DNA of 64,000 nucleotides from Phytoseiulus persimilis. Lineage: Eukaryota; Arthropoda; Arachnida; Mesostigmata; Phytoseiidae. The stretch is taken from NCBI GenBank assembly GCA_037576195.1, contig CM075103.1, positions 24,676,001 to 24,740,000 on the forward strand, read 5' to 3'. A model generated the notes under the pieces. That model made no database searches. It was not told the DNA's origin and was given only the letters and a program-made list of their open reading frames with translations. Within the stretch, counting starts at the first letter, position 1, and each line of letters starts with the position of its first letter. This document shows, one piece after another, positions 20,612 to 29,982 of the stretch. The position numbers were made by a program, and so were the translations under genes.

Positions 20612-22274
20612 TGCTCAGATTGGTCTCGGAATCACCCCTCCAGAGCTGGAAAGTAATGGCCAAATTGGTCTCAGAATCACCCCTCCAAAGTTGGAAAGTA
20701 ATGGCCAGATTGGTCTCAGAATCACCCCTCCAAAGTTGGAAAGTTATGGCCGGATTGGTCCCGGAATCACCCCTCCAGAGTTGGAAAGTAATGGCCAGAT
20801 TGGTCTCAGAATCACCCCTCCAAAGTTGGAAAGTTATGGCCGGATTGGTCCCGGAATCACCCCTCCAGAGTTGGAAAGTAATGGCCAGATTGGTCCCAGA
20901 ATCACCCCTCCAAAGTTGGAAAGTAATGGCCGGATTGGTCTCGGAATCACCCCTCCAGAGTTGGAAAGTAATGGCCGGATTGGTCTCGGAATCACCCCTC
21001 CAGAGTTGGAAAGTAATGGCCGGATTGGTCTCGGAATCACCCCTCCAGAGTTGGAAAGTAATGGCCGGATTGGTCTCGGAATCACCCCTCCAGGGTTGGA
21101 AAGTAATGGCCAGATTGGCCTCGGAATCACCCCTCCAGAGCTGGGAAGTAATGGCCAAATGGGTCTCAGAATCACCCCTCCAAAGTTGGAAAGTAATGGC
21201 CGAATTGGTCTCAGAATCACCCCTCCAAAGTTGGAAAGTAATGGCCAGATTGGTCTCAGAATCACCCCTCCAAAGTTGGAAAGTTATGGCCGGATTGATC
21301 CCGGAATCACCCCTTGAGGGTTGGAAAGCAATGGCCGGATTGGTCTCGGAATCACCTCTCCAGAGTTGGAAAGTAATGGCCGGATTGGTCTCGGAATCAC
21401 CCCTCCAGGGTTGGAAAGTAATGGCCAGATTGGTCTCGGAATCACCCCTCCAGAGTTGGAGAGTAATGGCCAGATTGGTCTCGGAATCACCCCTCCAGAG
21501 TTGGAAAGTAATGGGCTTATTGGTCTTGGAATCACCCCTCCAGAGTTGGAAAGTAATGGCCAGATTGGTCACAGGATCACCCCTCCAGAGTTGAAAAGTA
21601 ATGGCCAGGTTCGTCTCGTAATCATCCCTCCAGAGTTGGAAAGTAATGGCCAGATTGGTCTCGGAATCACCCCTCTAAAGTTGGAAAGTAATGGCCAGAT
21701 TGGTCTTGGAATCACCCCTTCAGAGTTGGAAAGTAATGGCCAGATTGGTCTCGCGATCCCCCCCCCCAGAGTTGGAAAGTAATGCTCAGATTGCTCCCGG
21801 AATCACCCCTCCAGGTTTGGGAAGTAATGCTCAGATTGCTCCCGGAATCATCCCTCCAGAGTTGGAAAGTAATGGCCACATTGGTCTTGGAATCACCCCT
21901 CCAGAGTTGGAAAGTAATGGCCAGATTGGTCACAGGATCACCCCTCCAGAGTTGAAAAGTAATGGCCAGATTGGTCTCGGAATCACCCCTCCAGAGTTGG
22001 AAAGTAATGGCCAGATTGGTCTCGGAATCACCCCTCTAAAGTTGGAAAGTAATGGCCAGATTGGTCTTGGAATCACCCCTTCAGAGTTGGAAAGTAATGG
22101 CCAGATTGGTCTCGGAATCACCCCTCCAGAGTTGGAAAGTAATGGCCAGATTGGTCTCGGAATCACCCCTCCAGAGTTGGAAAGTAATGGCCAGATTGGT
22201 CTCAGAATCACCCCTCCAGAGTTCGAAAGTAATGGCCAGATTGGTCTCGGAATCACCCCTCCAGAATTGGAAAG

Positions 22275-23745
22275 TACTCACGCCGATGACCTGGCCCTGA
22301 TGGTCACTGCCAGATCTCTAGAAGAGTTAGAAAAAAATGCGCAGGACTCACTGGATATAGTCTCGAGATGGTGTCAGATCAATAAACTCACCCTAGCCCC
22401 CGAGAAGACGGAAGCGGTAATGCTCGTGAAGAAAAGAGGAGAAAGAAACCCAACACTCCACCTACAGGGACACGGCATAGAAATAGGAAACTCAGTGAGA
22501 TACCTCGGCGTTCACCTCGAATCTTGCCTGAGAGGAAACACGCACCTCCGGGTTGTCACTCAAAAAGCTACTAGGACATCCAGAGACATTGAAAAAATTC
22601 TCCCCAGAACGCATGGAGCAACTGAAGCACAGCGAAGAACTCTAGCAACTGTCGCTCAATCCATCGCACTCTACGCGTCCCCAGTATGGTCCCGAAGAAC
22701 TCTCTCCACTGAGAAGAACAGACGGCTGCTGGAAACAACACAAAGAATCATGGCCATAAGAATAACCCGGGCTTACAGGACAACATCAACTGAAGCACTC
22801 CTGGTTCTAGCCAAAACACCACCATGGACCTTAATTGCTGAAGAACGAGCTGAGATTTGGGCAGCAAGGAAGAAGGAGGGAAATGACGACCTCATCAGCG
22901 AAACTTCCAAAACAAGGGAAGAAGTTGAAGACGAAACCGTAAACAAATGGCAGAGGAGATGGGACGGCGCGAAGAACGGACGATGGACGCACAAATGTAT
23001 TCCGAATGTGAAAGAGTGGTACCAACGAAAACACGGCGACCTGGATTACTTCACCACCCAGGCACTCACTGGACATGGAGATTTTCAAGCATACCTCTCA
23101 AGAATTGGGAAAGCTCCAACACCGATCTGTGTCCACTGCCGATCCGGCGAAGAAGACACCGTTGATCACACCCTGCTGCACTGCGATGCCTTCGCGAGAG
23201 AGAAAGACCTTATTGATGCAAGTGAAACACCCGAACTCATCGAGAAAATGATGAGCGGCGAAGAGGAATGGAGAAGAATCTCCAGTTTCATCAGAAAAGT
23301 CATGTCGAAGAAGATAGCGCTAGGAAGGAGGGGATTGACCAGAGAGGGCCTCCCATGAGACATCTCAGATCCTGAAAAAATCAAAGTAAAATACATGGGA
23401 ATCGATATCAAAGTAGCTCAGGGAACATAGACAACGAGCAAGGTGCGACTGTGAGGGATTCGGAAGTAATAGACAGAACGAAAATCTGGGTTCCCGGTGC
23501 CTCACAGCGGAGATATGAGGTTTTAGTGGATCCACCACACTGCCAGGGCAAAGGAATCAACCCATCCCTGGTGTCCGAAGGGATTCCCTCAGACTCCACG
23601 AGGGAGTGGGTGGCCTATGTCCTTCCCGGTGAGTCGCCCTAAATTATGCAATTTGTTCCAAGTCGATCCGAGCAATACCGGAGGAGCCTATTGAGGACAA
23701 ACAAACAAACAAACAGACCCTGGATTTTTATATATATAGATAGAT
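22275..23745 (+). mobile_element. R1-type LINE, 5'-truncated in reverse transcriptase
   Basis: The array changes within one unit, around AAAGTACTCACGCCGATGAC, into LINE coding sequence at the catalytic motif. The element then runs through the reverse transcriptase thumb region, the C-terminal finger, the stop at 23356-23358 and a ~385-bp 3' UTR ending in AAAC repeats and TGGATTTTTATATATATAG. Its last 150 bases recur as solo tails at 15520 and 20281. At 23745 it meets, head to head, the minus-strand LINE with ORF1. Confidence 0.85.
22276..23358 (+). pseudogene. R1-type LINE reverse transcriptase, C-terminal half
   Basis: Open for 360 codons with no stop. It starts at the catalytic motif as HADDLALMVTA (usual Y/F is H), then NKLTLAPEKTEAVMLVKKR (the N-x-x-K-T motif), VRYLGVHLES, the ASPVWSRR segment and the C-terminal finger CVHCRSGEEDTVDHTLLHC. 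This order and the GHGDFQAYL sequence before the finger are typical of the R1 clade. The N-terminal half, including the first catalytic Asp and the endonuclease, is absent, so it cannot work. The frame happens to be continuous with the 45-bp array upstream, giving a spurious 555-codon ORF from 21691. Confidence 0.85.
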
Positions 23746-23811
23746 TCTCTGATTTTCGGTTTCGAGCAAGCAAGCCACCTCATTTCGGACAGCGTCTTGT
23801 GTCTGTCTATT

Positions 23812-24845
23812 TTATTGTCTCGCCTTGTCGGCGCCTGTTCCTAGGCGTCTCGCTCTCCTCCATTCCCGGTTCTGTTCCCTCCTTAGCTTCAATAGTCTCG
23901 TTAGCTCAGGTAGAGACATTTTTTCCCTCGGGTTCAGATTAACGAGTCTGCTGTTTTCGTTCAAAGCATTTTGGAGGGTGTCTATCAGATCTCTGTAGCT
24001 GGCAGACCATGTTGTCCTGGTCATCGTCATAAGAGCCTCTGAGGCCTTCTCCGCTGCTCTTTTTGATCTTAACAGTTTCACTCGTACCTTCTTTTGGTGT
24101 GCATAGCCTCTTGGTTTACCCATTGGTAGGGTCATCAGGTTATGATCACTCCAATGAAGGATTCCCTTTTTTCGTCTATGTGCATATACGTTAGCTCCCG
24201 ATAGGTTCGGGAGTTACATAGCACGTAGTCTATTGTAGTGGAAATCCCACCCTGGGTTCGTGTGGTCTTCCCACTACATTTTTCGGTCAGATTGAGAATG
24301 ATTAGATCGTTTTCATTGGCTAACTCTTGGAGAAGTTTGCCACGTCTATCTGTTCTCCCGTCAAATTGGGATAGGTGGGCGTTCATGTCCCCCCCCACCA
24401 CAATTTTGACACCTGACGTTCTGTGTTCTCGAATGATGCGCCCAATCTCTTTGAATTGGTGTTCGTTCGATTTGTGTTCCATCGTAATGGCGGCGTAGAC
24501 TGATATGAGGATCCAAGGATGGCCCTCTATATCAGTCCCCAGAGCAATGAAATCTGCCCCTTTATGTGTCCAGCGTGGTTCATCCATGGTGGAACGGATA
24601 AGTATTCCCGTACCACCAGACGACTTGTTGCCAGAGGGGCCAGATCGATTGCTACCGTGGAAAGTGAACCCCTGTATATGTGGTGGTTCTTCTATATTCA
24701 TCAGGTTGGTTTCAGTTAGGAGAAGGACGTCATATGGTGATGGAGTTCCCCCACTCTGTCCCTCTAATAGATCTTTCCTCAGACTTTCCCATTTGACTGC
24801 GCTTTTCCCCCTTTGCATATTGAAGACCCCGATTCTGAGGTCCAC
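23812..24845 (-). pseudogene. LINE ORF2, APE-type endonuclease and linker
   Basis: 24845-24135 starts MDLRIGVFNMQRGKSAVKWE and shows the endonuclease blocks LLTETN (catalytic Glu), VVGGDMNAHL (Asp/Asn), and GISTTIDYVLCNS. It then stops just before the last motif. The next frame upstream of 24135 reads GILHWSDHNLMTLPMGK, supplying the missing S-D-H triad end and the linker to 23812. The two frames would join if an A-run (T6 on the plus strand near 24166-24171) had one more base, so a single homopolymer deletion or sequencing error separates them. Nicks target DNA to prime reverse transcription. The RT core is missing. Confidence 0.85.
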
Positions 24846-24902
24846 ACTGCGTGTTTTATTTTCCTCCTCGGCTGGGGTTTGCTTCTTGGGGGCTGCGGTC
24901 CG

Positions 24903-26279
24903 TCAGTCCTTCTTTCTCAAGGTCTGTTGGAGGATCGATGCCAGTTGGGCTTGGGTCGCATCCCTCCTGTCGTTCCGTGGAGTGGAAGTTGTAGGGTGAG
25001 GTTTGTTTTCCTCCTTCCCCCCGGTGACCGTATTTGGATTTTGGCCCTCCGTCCGGGTGTGGGATTGGCGTCGGTCTTGTTGTGGCCTCCGCTTTTTTTG
25101 TTCATCTTTCCCGGAATCCATGGAAGTGTCAGCCACCGTTCTCTTTTTTCCGTACGCTTTGGGCGCGAACGGTTTCGAGAATTGGCGCTGATCTGGATTC
25201 CGAGGTTGATATCGCCCGGAGGTCGAGGCTCTGTGCTGATTTTCCGTTTGCCTGGGTTGGCGAACGGGATTTTTTGCCGAGACTGAGGGCTTTGGATTTC
25301 TATCGGAGGTTCTTTCCTCCTCGTCCGCAGTTCTCGTCTTGGCTTTAGCATCATTGCGTAGCCTCAATATGTTCCCCTCCAGCAGCTTTTCGACGTCGGC
25401 TTCCGTCAATAGTAGGTGACGACCGATTTCTCGGGTCATCTTGACTATAGCCTCGACTCGTCCCGCTGCTGTCCACCCTTTGTCATCGTTGTACGCAGGG
25501 TTCCTCGGGATATATCTGGGGTCGATATTCTCTTCGGAGGTGAAACTGTCGAACAAGGCGTCTGTGAACATTGCCTGATCATAGTTCTTGACATCTACAT
25601 CCGGAGTGGTGTAGATAACCTTGTGGACTCCTTCGTGTCCTTCTAGTTCGGAGATGGCCTCGTTGGCCATTTCAATAGCTTCCTTCTTTTTGAAGGTCGG
25701 CTCTAGAAGGACATCAAGCCCTCCCCACAGGATTACTGTCATTGGGTTGTTCAACCCCATCTTCTCGACTTCCGCTTTGGCCTTTTGGCAAAGCATTGGA
25801 ATTAAGTTGACTGGGAATTTCCTGACCCGTAGTCTTTTGTGGTTGTCGAGGGCCTTGTAGAAGTTCAGGCCTGCCGGGCACAGATCAGCACAGTGGCGAT
25901 CCGTGACCACCATTACGACCGGGCCAAGGTAGGCTGGTCGCGGTGGTGGCAGCGTGAACTCCACTGGTGTTTTTGATACGGCTTCTCTCATCTGTGTGTC
26001 CATATAAGAGATTCTGGCTTCCTGAGCTGCCACTTGGCCTCTCAAGCTCACCAGTTCCGCATCTCTGGCCTTCAGTTCTTCTGCCTGCCGCTCTATGAAG
26101 TCTAGATCGGCAGCCCGCTCGCGGCGGTAAGCTAGTCGCTCACTCCGCAAGCAGTCGCGACATTCAAGCAGAATTGATTCGTTGGGGGTCATTCCTGATC
26201 CTGCCAACTCCTCCCTGCATTTGTCACAGAACTCGAAGGCTGGGGCCGTTTTGAGTTGGTTTGGGTTGAACTCAGCCAT
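24903..26279 (-). CDS. LINE ORF1 protein: zinc finger, coiled coil, SGNH-like domain (458 aa)
   Basis: Intact 458-codon frame. Residues 18-43 hold a C-x2-C...C-x2-C finger (CDKC, CRDC). Residues ~50-100 are charged and heptad-like (coiled coil). Residues ~117-295 form a globular domain: VVMVVTDRHCADL (121-133), VILWGGLDVLLE (182-193) and DDKGWTAAGRVEAIV (265-279), in the order and spacing of blocks I, III and V of SGNH/GDSL esterases. Those positions normally carry the GDS serine, G-x-N-D and D-x-x-H; here the Ser and His are not evident, so it looks like a fold without catalysis. Residues 310-458 are basic, Pro/Gln-rich, RNA-binding-like. CR1/L2-type LINEs encode a PHD-like finger plus esterase in ORF1, which fits. 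The esterase call is inference from motif order. Confidence 0.7.
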   Translation of the reverse strand: MAEFNPNQLKTAPAFEFCDKCREELAGSGMTPNESILLECRDCLRSERLAYRRERAADLDFIERQAEELKARDAELVSLRGQVAAQEARISYMDTQMREAVSKTPVEFTLPPPRPAYLGPVVMVVTDRHCADLCPAGLNFYKALDNHKRLRVRKFPVNLIPMLCQKAKAEVEKMGLNNPMTVILWGGLDVLLEPTFKKKEAIEMANEAISELEGHEGVHKVIYTTPDVDVKNYDQAMFTDALFDSFTSEENIDPRYIPRNPAYNDDKGWTAAGRVEAIVKMTREIGRHLLLTEADVEKLLEGNILRLRNDAKAKTRTADEEERTSDRNPKPSVSAKNPVRQPRQTENQHRASTSGRYQPRNPDQRQFSKPFAPKAYGKKRTVADTSMDSGKDEQKKRRPQQDRRQSHTRTEGQNPNTVTGGKEENKPHPTTSTPRNDRRDATQAQLASILQQTLRKKD

Positions 26280-26807
26280 TCTGGAATATAGATCGTTTTA
26301 CTGTCGAGATCTGTCTATGTCACTCCGCTTTTCCGACCATTAGCCATATTTCGGAAGCAGAGAGCCGGCCTCACGTTGACATTTGGTTTTCTCTGATTCC
26401 TCGCTTAGGTATGGTTTTCGGGTATTGGTTGTGAGGGACTGGTATTCCAGGTGGAACGAGGGTGAAAATCTGGGTATATATTGAGGCTATACTCCCGGAT
26501 TGTTAGTGGACGGTGGTTCCGAGATCGCGTGTTGGATCGTTAGCCCTAAGTAAGTTCGTTCACTTGGTTTTACCTTGGTAACTCCTCGTGCCTTCTTAGG
26601 CGGGGTCGTCAGGGGGTGCGGTGGGTCTCCTGGGGTTCTTTCACAGTAACCTCACTGGTTTTCACTCCTTTGTAATTCGTTTTTTTTGCTTTTTGTTTAC
26701 CGCGCTCGGCAGTTGCTGTGTTCTCGTCGGTAGCAGACGACAGTAATTCGTGAGGTGAACCTCGGTGTCTTGTCATAGGTCAATGACAATGAACGAATGG
26801 TAGGTAA

Positions 26808-27152
26808 AGTAATGTTCAGATCGGTCCCGAAATCACCCCTCCAGACTTGAAAAGTGAAGCTCAGATTGGTCCCGGAATCACTCCTCCAGACTTGGAAAGT
26901 AATGGTCAGATTGATCCCGGAATCACCTCTCCAGACTCGGAAAGTAATGGTCAGGTCGGTCCCGGAATCACCCCTCCAGACTTGGGAAGTAATGGTCAGA
27001 TTGGTCCCGGAATCGCCCCTCAGACCTGGGAAAGTAATGGTGAGATCGGTCCCGGAATAACCCCTCCAGACTTGTAATGTGAAGATCAGATTGGTCCCGG
27101 AATTACTCCTCCAGACTTGGAAAGTAATGGTCAGATTGGTCCCGGACAGACA
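26808..27152 (+). repeat. 45-bp minisatellite array (short, diverged)
   Basis: About seven to eight units of the same family as the 12-22 kb complex (GGTCCCGGAATCACTCCTCC, AGACTTGGAAAGTAATGGTC, AGATT), ending GGTCCCGGACAGACATC. It lies between the LINE 5' end and the foldback-like element. Confidence 0.9.
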
Positions 27153-27177
27153 TCATTTTCCGTAGTACGGAGAACGG

Positions 27178-28517
27178 CAAATGTATTTACGTACCACTCC
27201 GTTTCGGAAATTCATTTTTCGTACTCCGGACCCGAGGATCCTTACTACTTGTGATCGGCTTCGTCTGTCAGTTTGTCCTCATTCCTTCTGGAATACATGG
27301 GGGTGATTGCGGCAACAATCTGACCTTCACTTTTCGAGTCTGGGGGGGGTGATTCTGGGACTAATCCGACAATATTCTTCCGAGTCTTGAGGGGTGATTC
27401 CGGGATCAATCTGACAATCTTCTTCCGAGTCTGGAGGAGTGATTCCGGGACCAATGTGAGCATACTTTTCTGAGTCTGGAGGAGTGATTCCGGGACCAAT
27501 CTGAGCATACTTTTCTGAGTCTGGTGGGTTGATTCCAGGACCAATCTGACAAGATTTTGCCGAGTCGGGAGAGCCGAAAGCTGGATCAGAGAGCGGTCGA
27601 TACCTGATTCTCGTTCCGTGCGGTATTGTGACTATACCTCGGTTCTCTGACAATACTGTCACGAAGGTTTCCGCTGTCTGCCAAAGCTCGCATTAGGTGA
27701 GGTCCCAAGATCTGGGTGAGGAAGGAGCTACGACTCACGGAGTAAGAAGACGAACTTACTCGGACACAACTGGGAGCGGGGGCTGGATGCTCAGTCGACC
27801 TTGGACGCTAGGGCAGCGGAAGAAAGGGACGTTTTGAGGACGGTCACAACTTGTCGGCGAGCAAATCTACTCTTCTACTCTCAAGCTTTTTTCATTCATA
27901 TCCTTTTTGCAGGCTCTTTCTCTTCCAGCCGGTCGCGTTCTTGCTTTACATTGGTCCCGGGTGCCTTCGCTATTTCACTATTGATCCCCACCCCGCGCCT
28001 GCGCCCTCGGTTGCAATGCCGGTTTCACCGCCAGCGCATAATACACATGTGGCCACTGTGATCGTTATAATATCCGGCTACCAGCTCACGAAACACTTTT
28101 CTCTGAAACTATCTTCTCATTCGGTTGATAGGTACATGCTGTTATGGTCAGATGGACTCAGGAATTACCTCCTCAGAGTCCAAAAAGTATGGTCAGGTCG
28201 ATCCTGGACTCACCCCTTCAGACTCCAAAGAGTATGCTCAGATTGGTCCCGGAATCACTCCACCAGACTCAGCAAAATATTGTCAGATTGGTCCCGGAAT
28301 CACCCCTCCAGACTCAGGAAAATATTGTCGGATTGGTTTCGGAATCAACCCTCCTGACTCAGAAAAGTATGCCCAGATTGGTGCCGGAATCACCCCCGTG
28401 TATTCCAGGAGGAATGCGGACAGACTGACGGACGAAGCCGATCATAAGTAGTAAGGATCCTCGGATCCAGGGTACGAAAAATTAATTTCTGTACCGGCTG
28501 GTACGAGAATTCATTTG
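27178..28517. mobile_element. foldback-like element with 45-bp repeats in its inverted arms
   Basis: The left arm (27178-27545) and right arm (28150-28517) are inverted copies. Outer parts match as unique sequence (both contain GGATCCTTACTACTT and TGATCGGCTTCGTC), and inner parts are five to six 45-bp units each, minus-oriented on the left and plus-oriented on the right. The ~600-bp centre has no convincing gene; it holds a pyrimidine-rich TTTTTGCAG acceptor-like site near 27910. Long inverted arms built from short tandem repeats are the hallmark of foldback (FB-type) elements. No clear target duplication was seen at the ends. Confidence 0.65.
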
Positions 28518-28524
28518 CAATCCG

Positions 28525-28853
28525 GGAACATCGTTCGAACTCATTGAAGAGTTCCTACTGGAATATGACCATGTTCTGTCCCCTGGTATAAAAAACCAGA
28601 GAACTTCACTGATTCGATGCGGCGATTTCAATTGGAACCTGGAAGACCCCCTCAAAAAGGAAAAAAATATCGAATACATGCGAAATCAATTTGAAAATCT
28701 TGAGCTAATAACCGATCCTGAGATATTGACAACAAGTGGCCGAACATGCATCGATATCATATTCTCGAGAGGCATCCAAGATTGCTACTGTGACACACAC
28801 ATAAGCTACTTCAGTCATCAAAACCCGGTATTCACTTTCCTGACCAAATTCTA
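28525..28853 (+). pseudogene. LINE-type endonuclease fragment
   Basis: One open frame of ~108 codons reads FELIEEFLLEYDHVLSPGIK, IRCGDFNWNLEDP, LITDPEILTTSGRTCIDIIF and ISYFSHQNPVFTFLTKF. GDFNWN, T-x6-ID and S-H-x-N are the last blocks of the exonuclease/endonuclease/phosphatase fold as found in retrotransposon-encoded endonucleases. The N-terminal half is missing; it starts at the outer edge of the foldback-like element. Different family from the LINEs above. Confidence 0.7.
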
Positions 28854-29528
28854 ACCGATCTTCTAAGTTTTGCATGACAATTTGATGAACGCCTGTCAAC
28901 GTTCCGGAGCACTGAAGGAGGATAGGACCGTCGAAACTCAATTTAGGGGGGCTTCGGGCGGAAGCACTCGAGAAATCTTGGACACATGCCACCGTCATTG
29001 ACGAGAAATCTGAATGTGCTGAAACATTTTCCCCTCTCGAGGGGTTGGGACCCCCCCCCCCCAAAAGAAAATCGTCGTCTCGTTTTTTTGTAGGTGTTTC
29101 AAAACCAATCCACCGTACTTTCCAATACATTTATCGACGAATTTTGTCTGTATCCCGGCTTGACGCTAGGTTGTTCGCATTTCTGCGCCCCGGTTCAAAC
29201 CCTGGATGAACCGTTCCTGTTTTTTTTCCGAACGGAGCTCCACTCCACTTGCGGGGCGCAGCTCCTGCCCGGGCTTATCGAGGCTGAATGACGTAGTAGT
29301 CCAAAGTAAGCCCCACTCGACGTAAACGTGAACGACGACGAAGACGGCGGAAGCAACGACATCCGAGGGTGATGAGGTTGGCTCCCAACTCTTGGTTGGC
29401 CAAATTCCTCCCTCGTTCTAACCGTACTTCGGTGATGATTACGACAGGAAGGAATCGCAAACGGAAAGCTCACCATCGAGAACGCTCAAAGGGTGTCGAC
29501 TGGGACCCACCAATCGAATTCCTCAGAG
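28854..29528. other. intergenic with dispersed-repeat piece
   Basis: Contains a C12 run near 29050 and, at 29410-29445, the short repeat also found near 9890. A CGGTTCAAACCCTGG motif near 29190 resembles a polymerase III B box but has no A box upstream. No gene recognised. Confidence 0.4.
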
Positions 29529-29712
29529 GAAAGGTTTCGGCCATGGGCTCATTGGATTCCCCACGATTCCGACTGACAATGAGATTGGTCAACTTCAAAG
29601 ACTCATATATCGGCTCCCAGAGAGTCCACAGCTGCGGTCGGGCTGTGTTTGGAAAGCTCAAGAAGAGAGCTATCGGATGGCATGGCTTCTCGGATCGAAG
29701 ATGTACGCATAC

Positions 29713-29982
29713 CAGTGGCGTAGCGACCCTTGAAGATTCCTAGGGCAGAACCTCAATCTGATGCCCCTCATGGCGGAGTATCCGATCCCAACTCCGCTGA
29801 AGGGAGATATCGCCTCCTTTAGTGCCTATGGAAGTTTGGGGACGCGAGGCAGAATTTGGCGAATGTCGTCGCCAGAATCCAGGAGGACATCGCGATTCTA
29901 GGGCTGTGCGATAAGCTGCACCAGACCCCGGGCCCAAGACCTTGATGCGCGGGGCGGATCGCCCTCCCCCTCGCTCACTAGT
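29713..29982. mobile_element. hAT-like MITE, 270 bp
   Basis: Starts CAGTGGCGTAGCGACC, a hAT-type terminus, and is flanked by TACGCATAC on both sides (29704-29712 and 29983-29991). The empty site is visible in related copies: at 57775 the TIR runs without interruption through the equivalent position, which confirms precise insertion with an 8-9 bp duplication. The right terminus is diverged. No coding capacity. Confidence 0.75.

Larger units (their letters stand above)
17341..22101 (+). repeat. large tandem duplication, copy 2
   Basis: Second copy of the 4.85-kb block. Clear one-to-one match to copy 1 holds until about 21910 (17150 in copy 1), after which both continue as 45-bp array with different variants. 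A few substitutions distinguish it (for example GAGCTGGG at 21139 against GAGCCGGG at 16378; CCCTCCC at 17550 against CCCACCC at 12699). Confidence 0.9.
12431..22274 (+). repeat. 45-bp minisatellite complex (~10 kb)
   Basis: Consensus unit GGTCTCGGAATCACCCCTCC then AGAGTTGGAAAGTAATGGCC then AGATT (45 bp), repeated well over 150 times with 0-20% divergence between neighbours. Blocks: 12431-13539, 13828-14300, 14511-15312, 15851-18345, 18634-19106, 19317-20072, 20612-22274, separated by head modules, SINEs and LINE tails. The unit length is 15 codons and the consensus has no stop in most frames, so both strands show long open frames; these are by-products, because in-phase stops occur at several units with no sign of avoidance. 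Recognisable variant units recur in fixed order, showing higher-order amplification. Same family as the arrays at 26.8, 27.2-28.5 and 44.7 kb. Confidence 0.95.
23746..26800 (-). mobile_element. LINE 5' half: 5' UTR, ORF1, endonuclease
   Basis: Minus-strand order: 5' UTR about 26800-26280, ORF1 26279-24903, then ORF2 from 24845 with an endonuclease domain and the start of the RT linker, cut off at about 23745 by the R1-type LINE end. Its linker segment resembles that of LINE A in composition and position after the SDHNL motif, so it may be the same clade. This is the only place in the window where a LINE 5' region with ORF1 followed by ORF2 can be read. Confidence 0.8.

Noticed and set aside
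12521-22256. Dozens of long open frames (up to 332 codons, on both strands) encoding 15-residue repeats such as ESNGQIGLGITPPEL
   Set aside because: The DNA unit is 45 bp with few stops in any frame, so frames are open by arithmetic. Both strands and several frames are equally open, in-phase stops occur in some units, and no start or leader is shared.
12431-22274. CRISPR array
   Set aside because: Units are contiguous with no unique spacers, and the context is eukaryotic.
21691-23358. 555-codon fusion of repeat peptide and reverse transcriptase
   Set aside because: Chance frame agreement across a truncation junction; the two parts are annotated separately.
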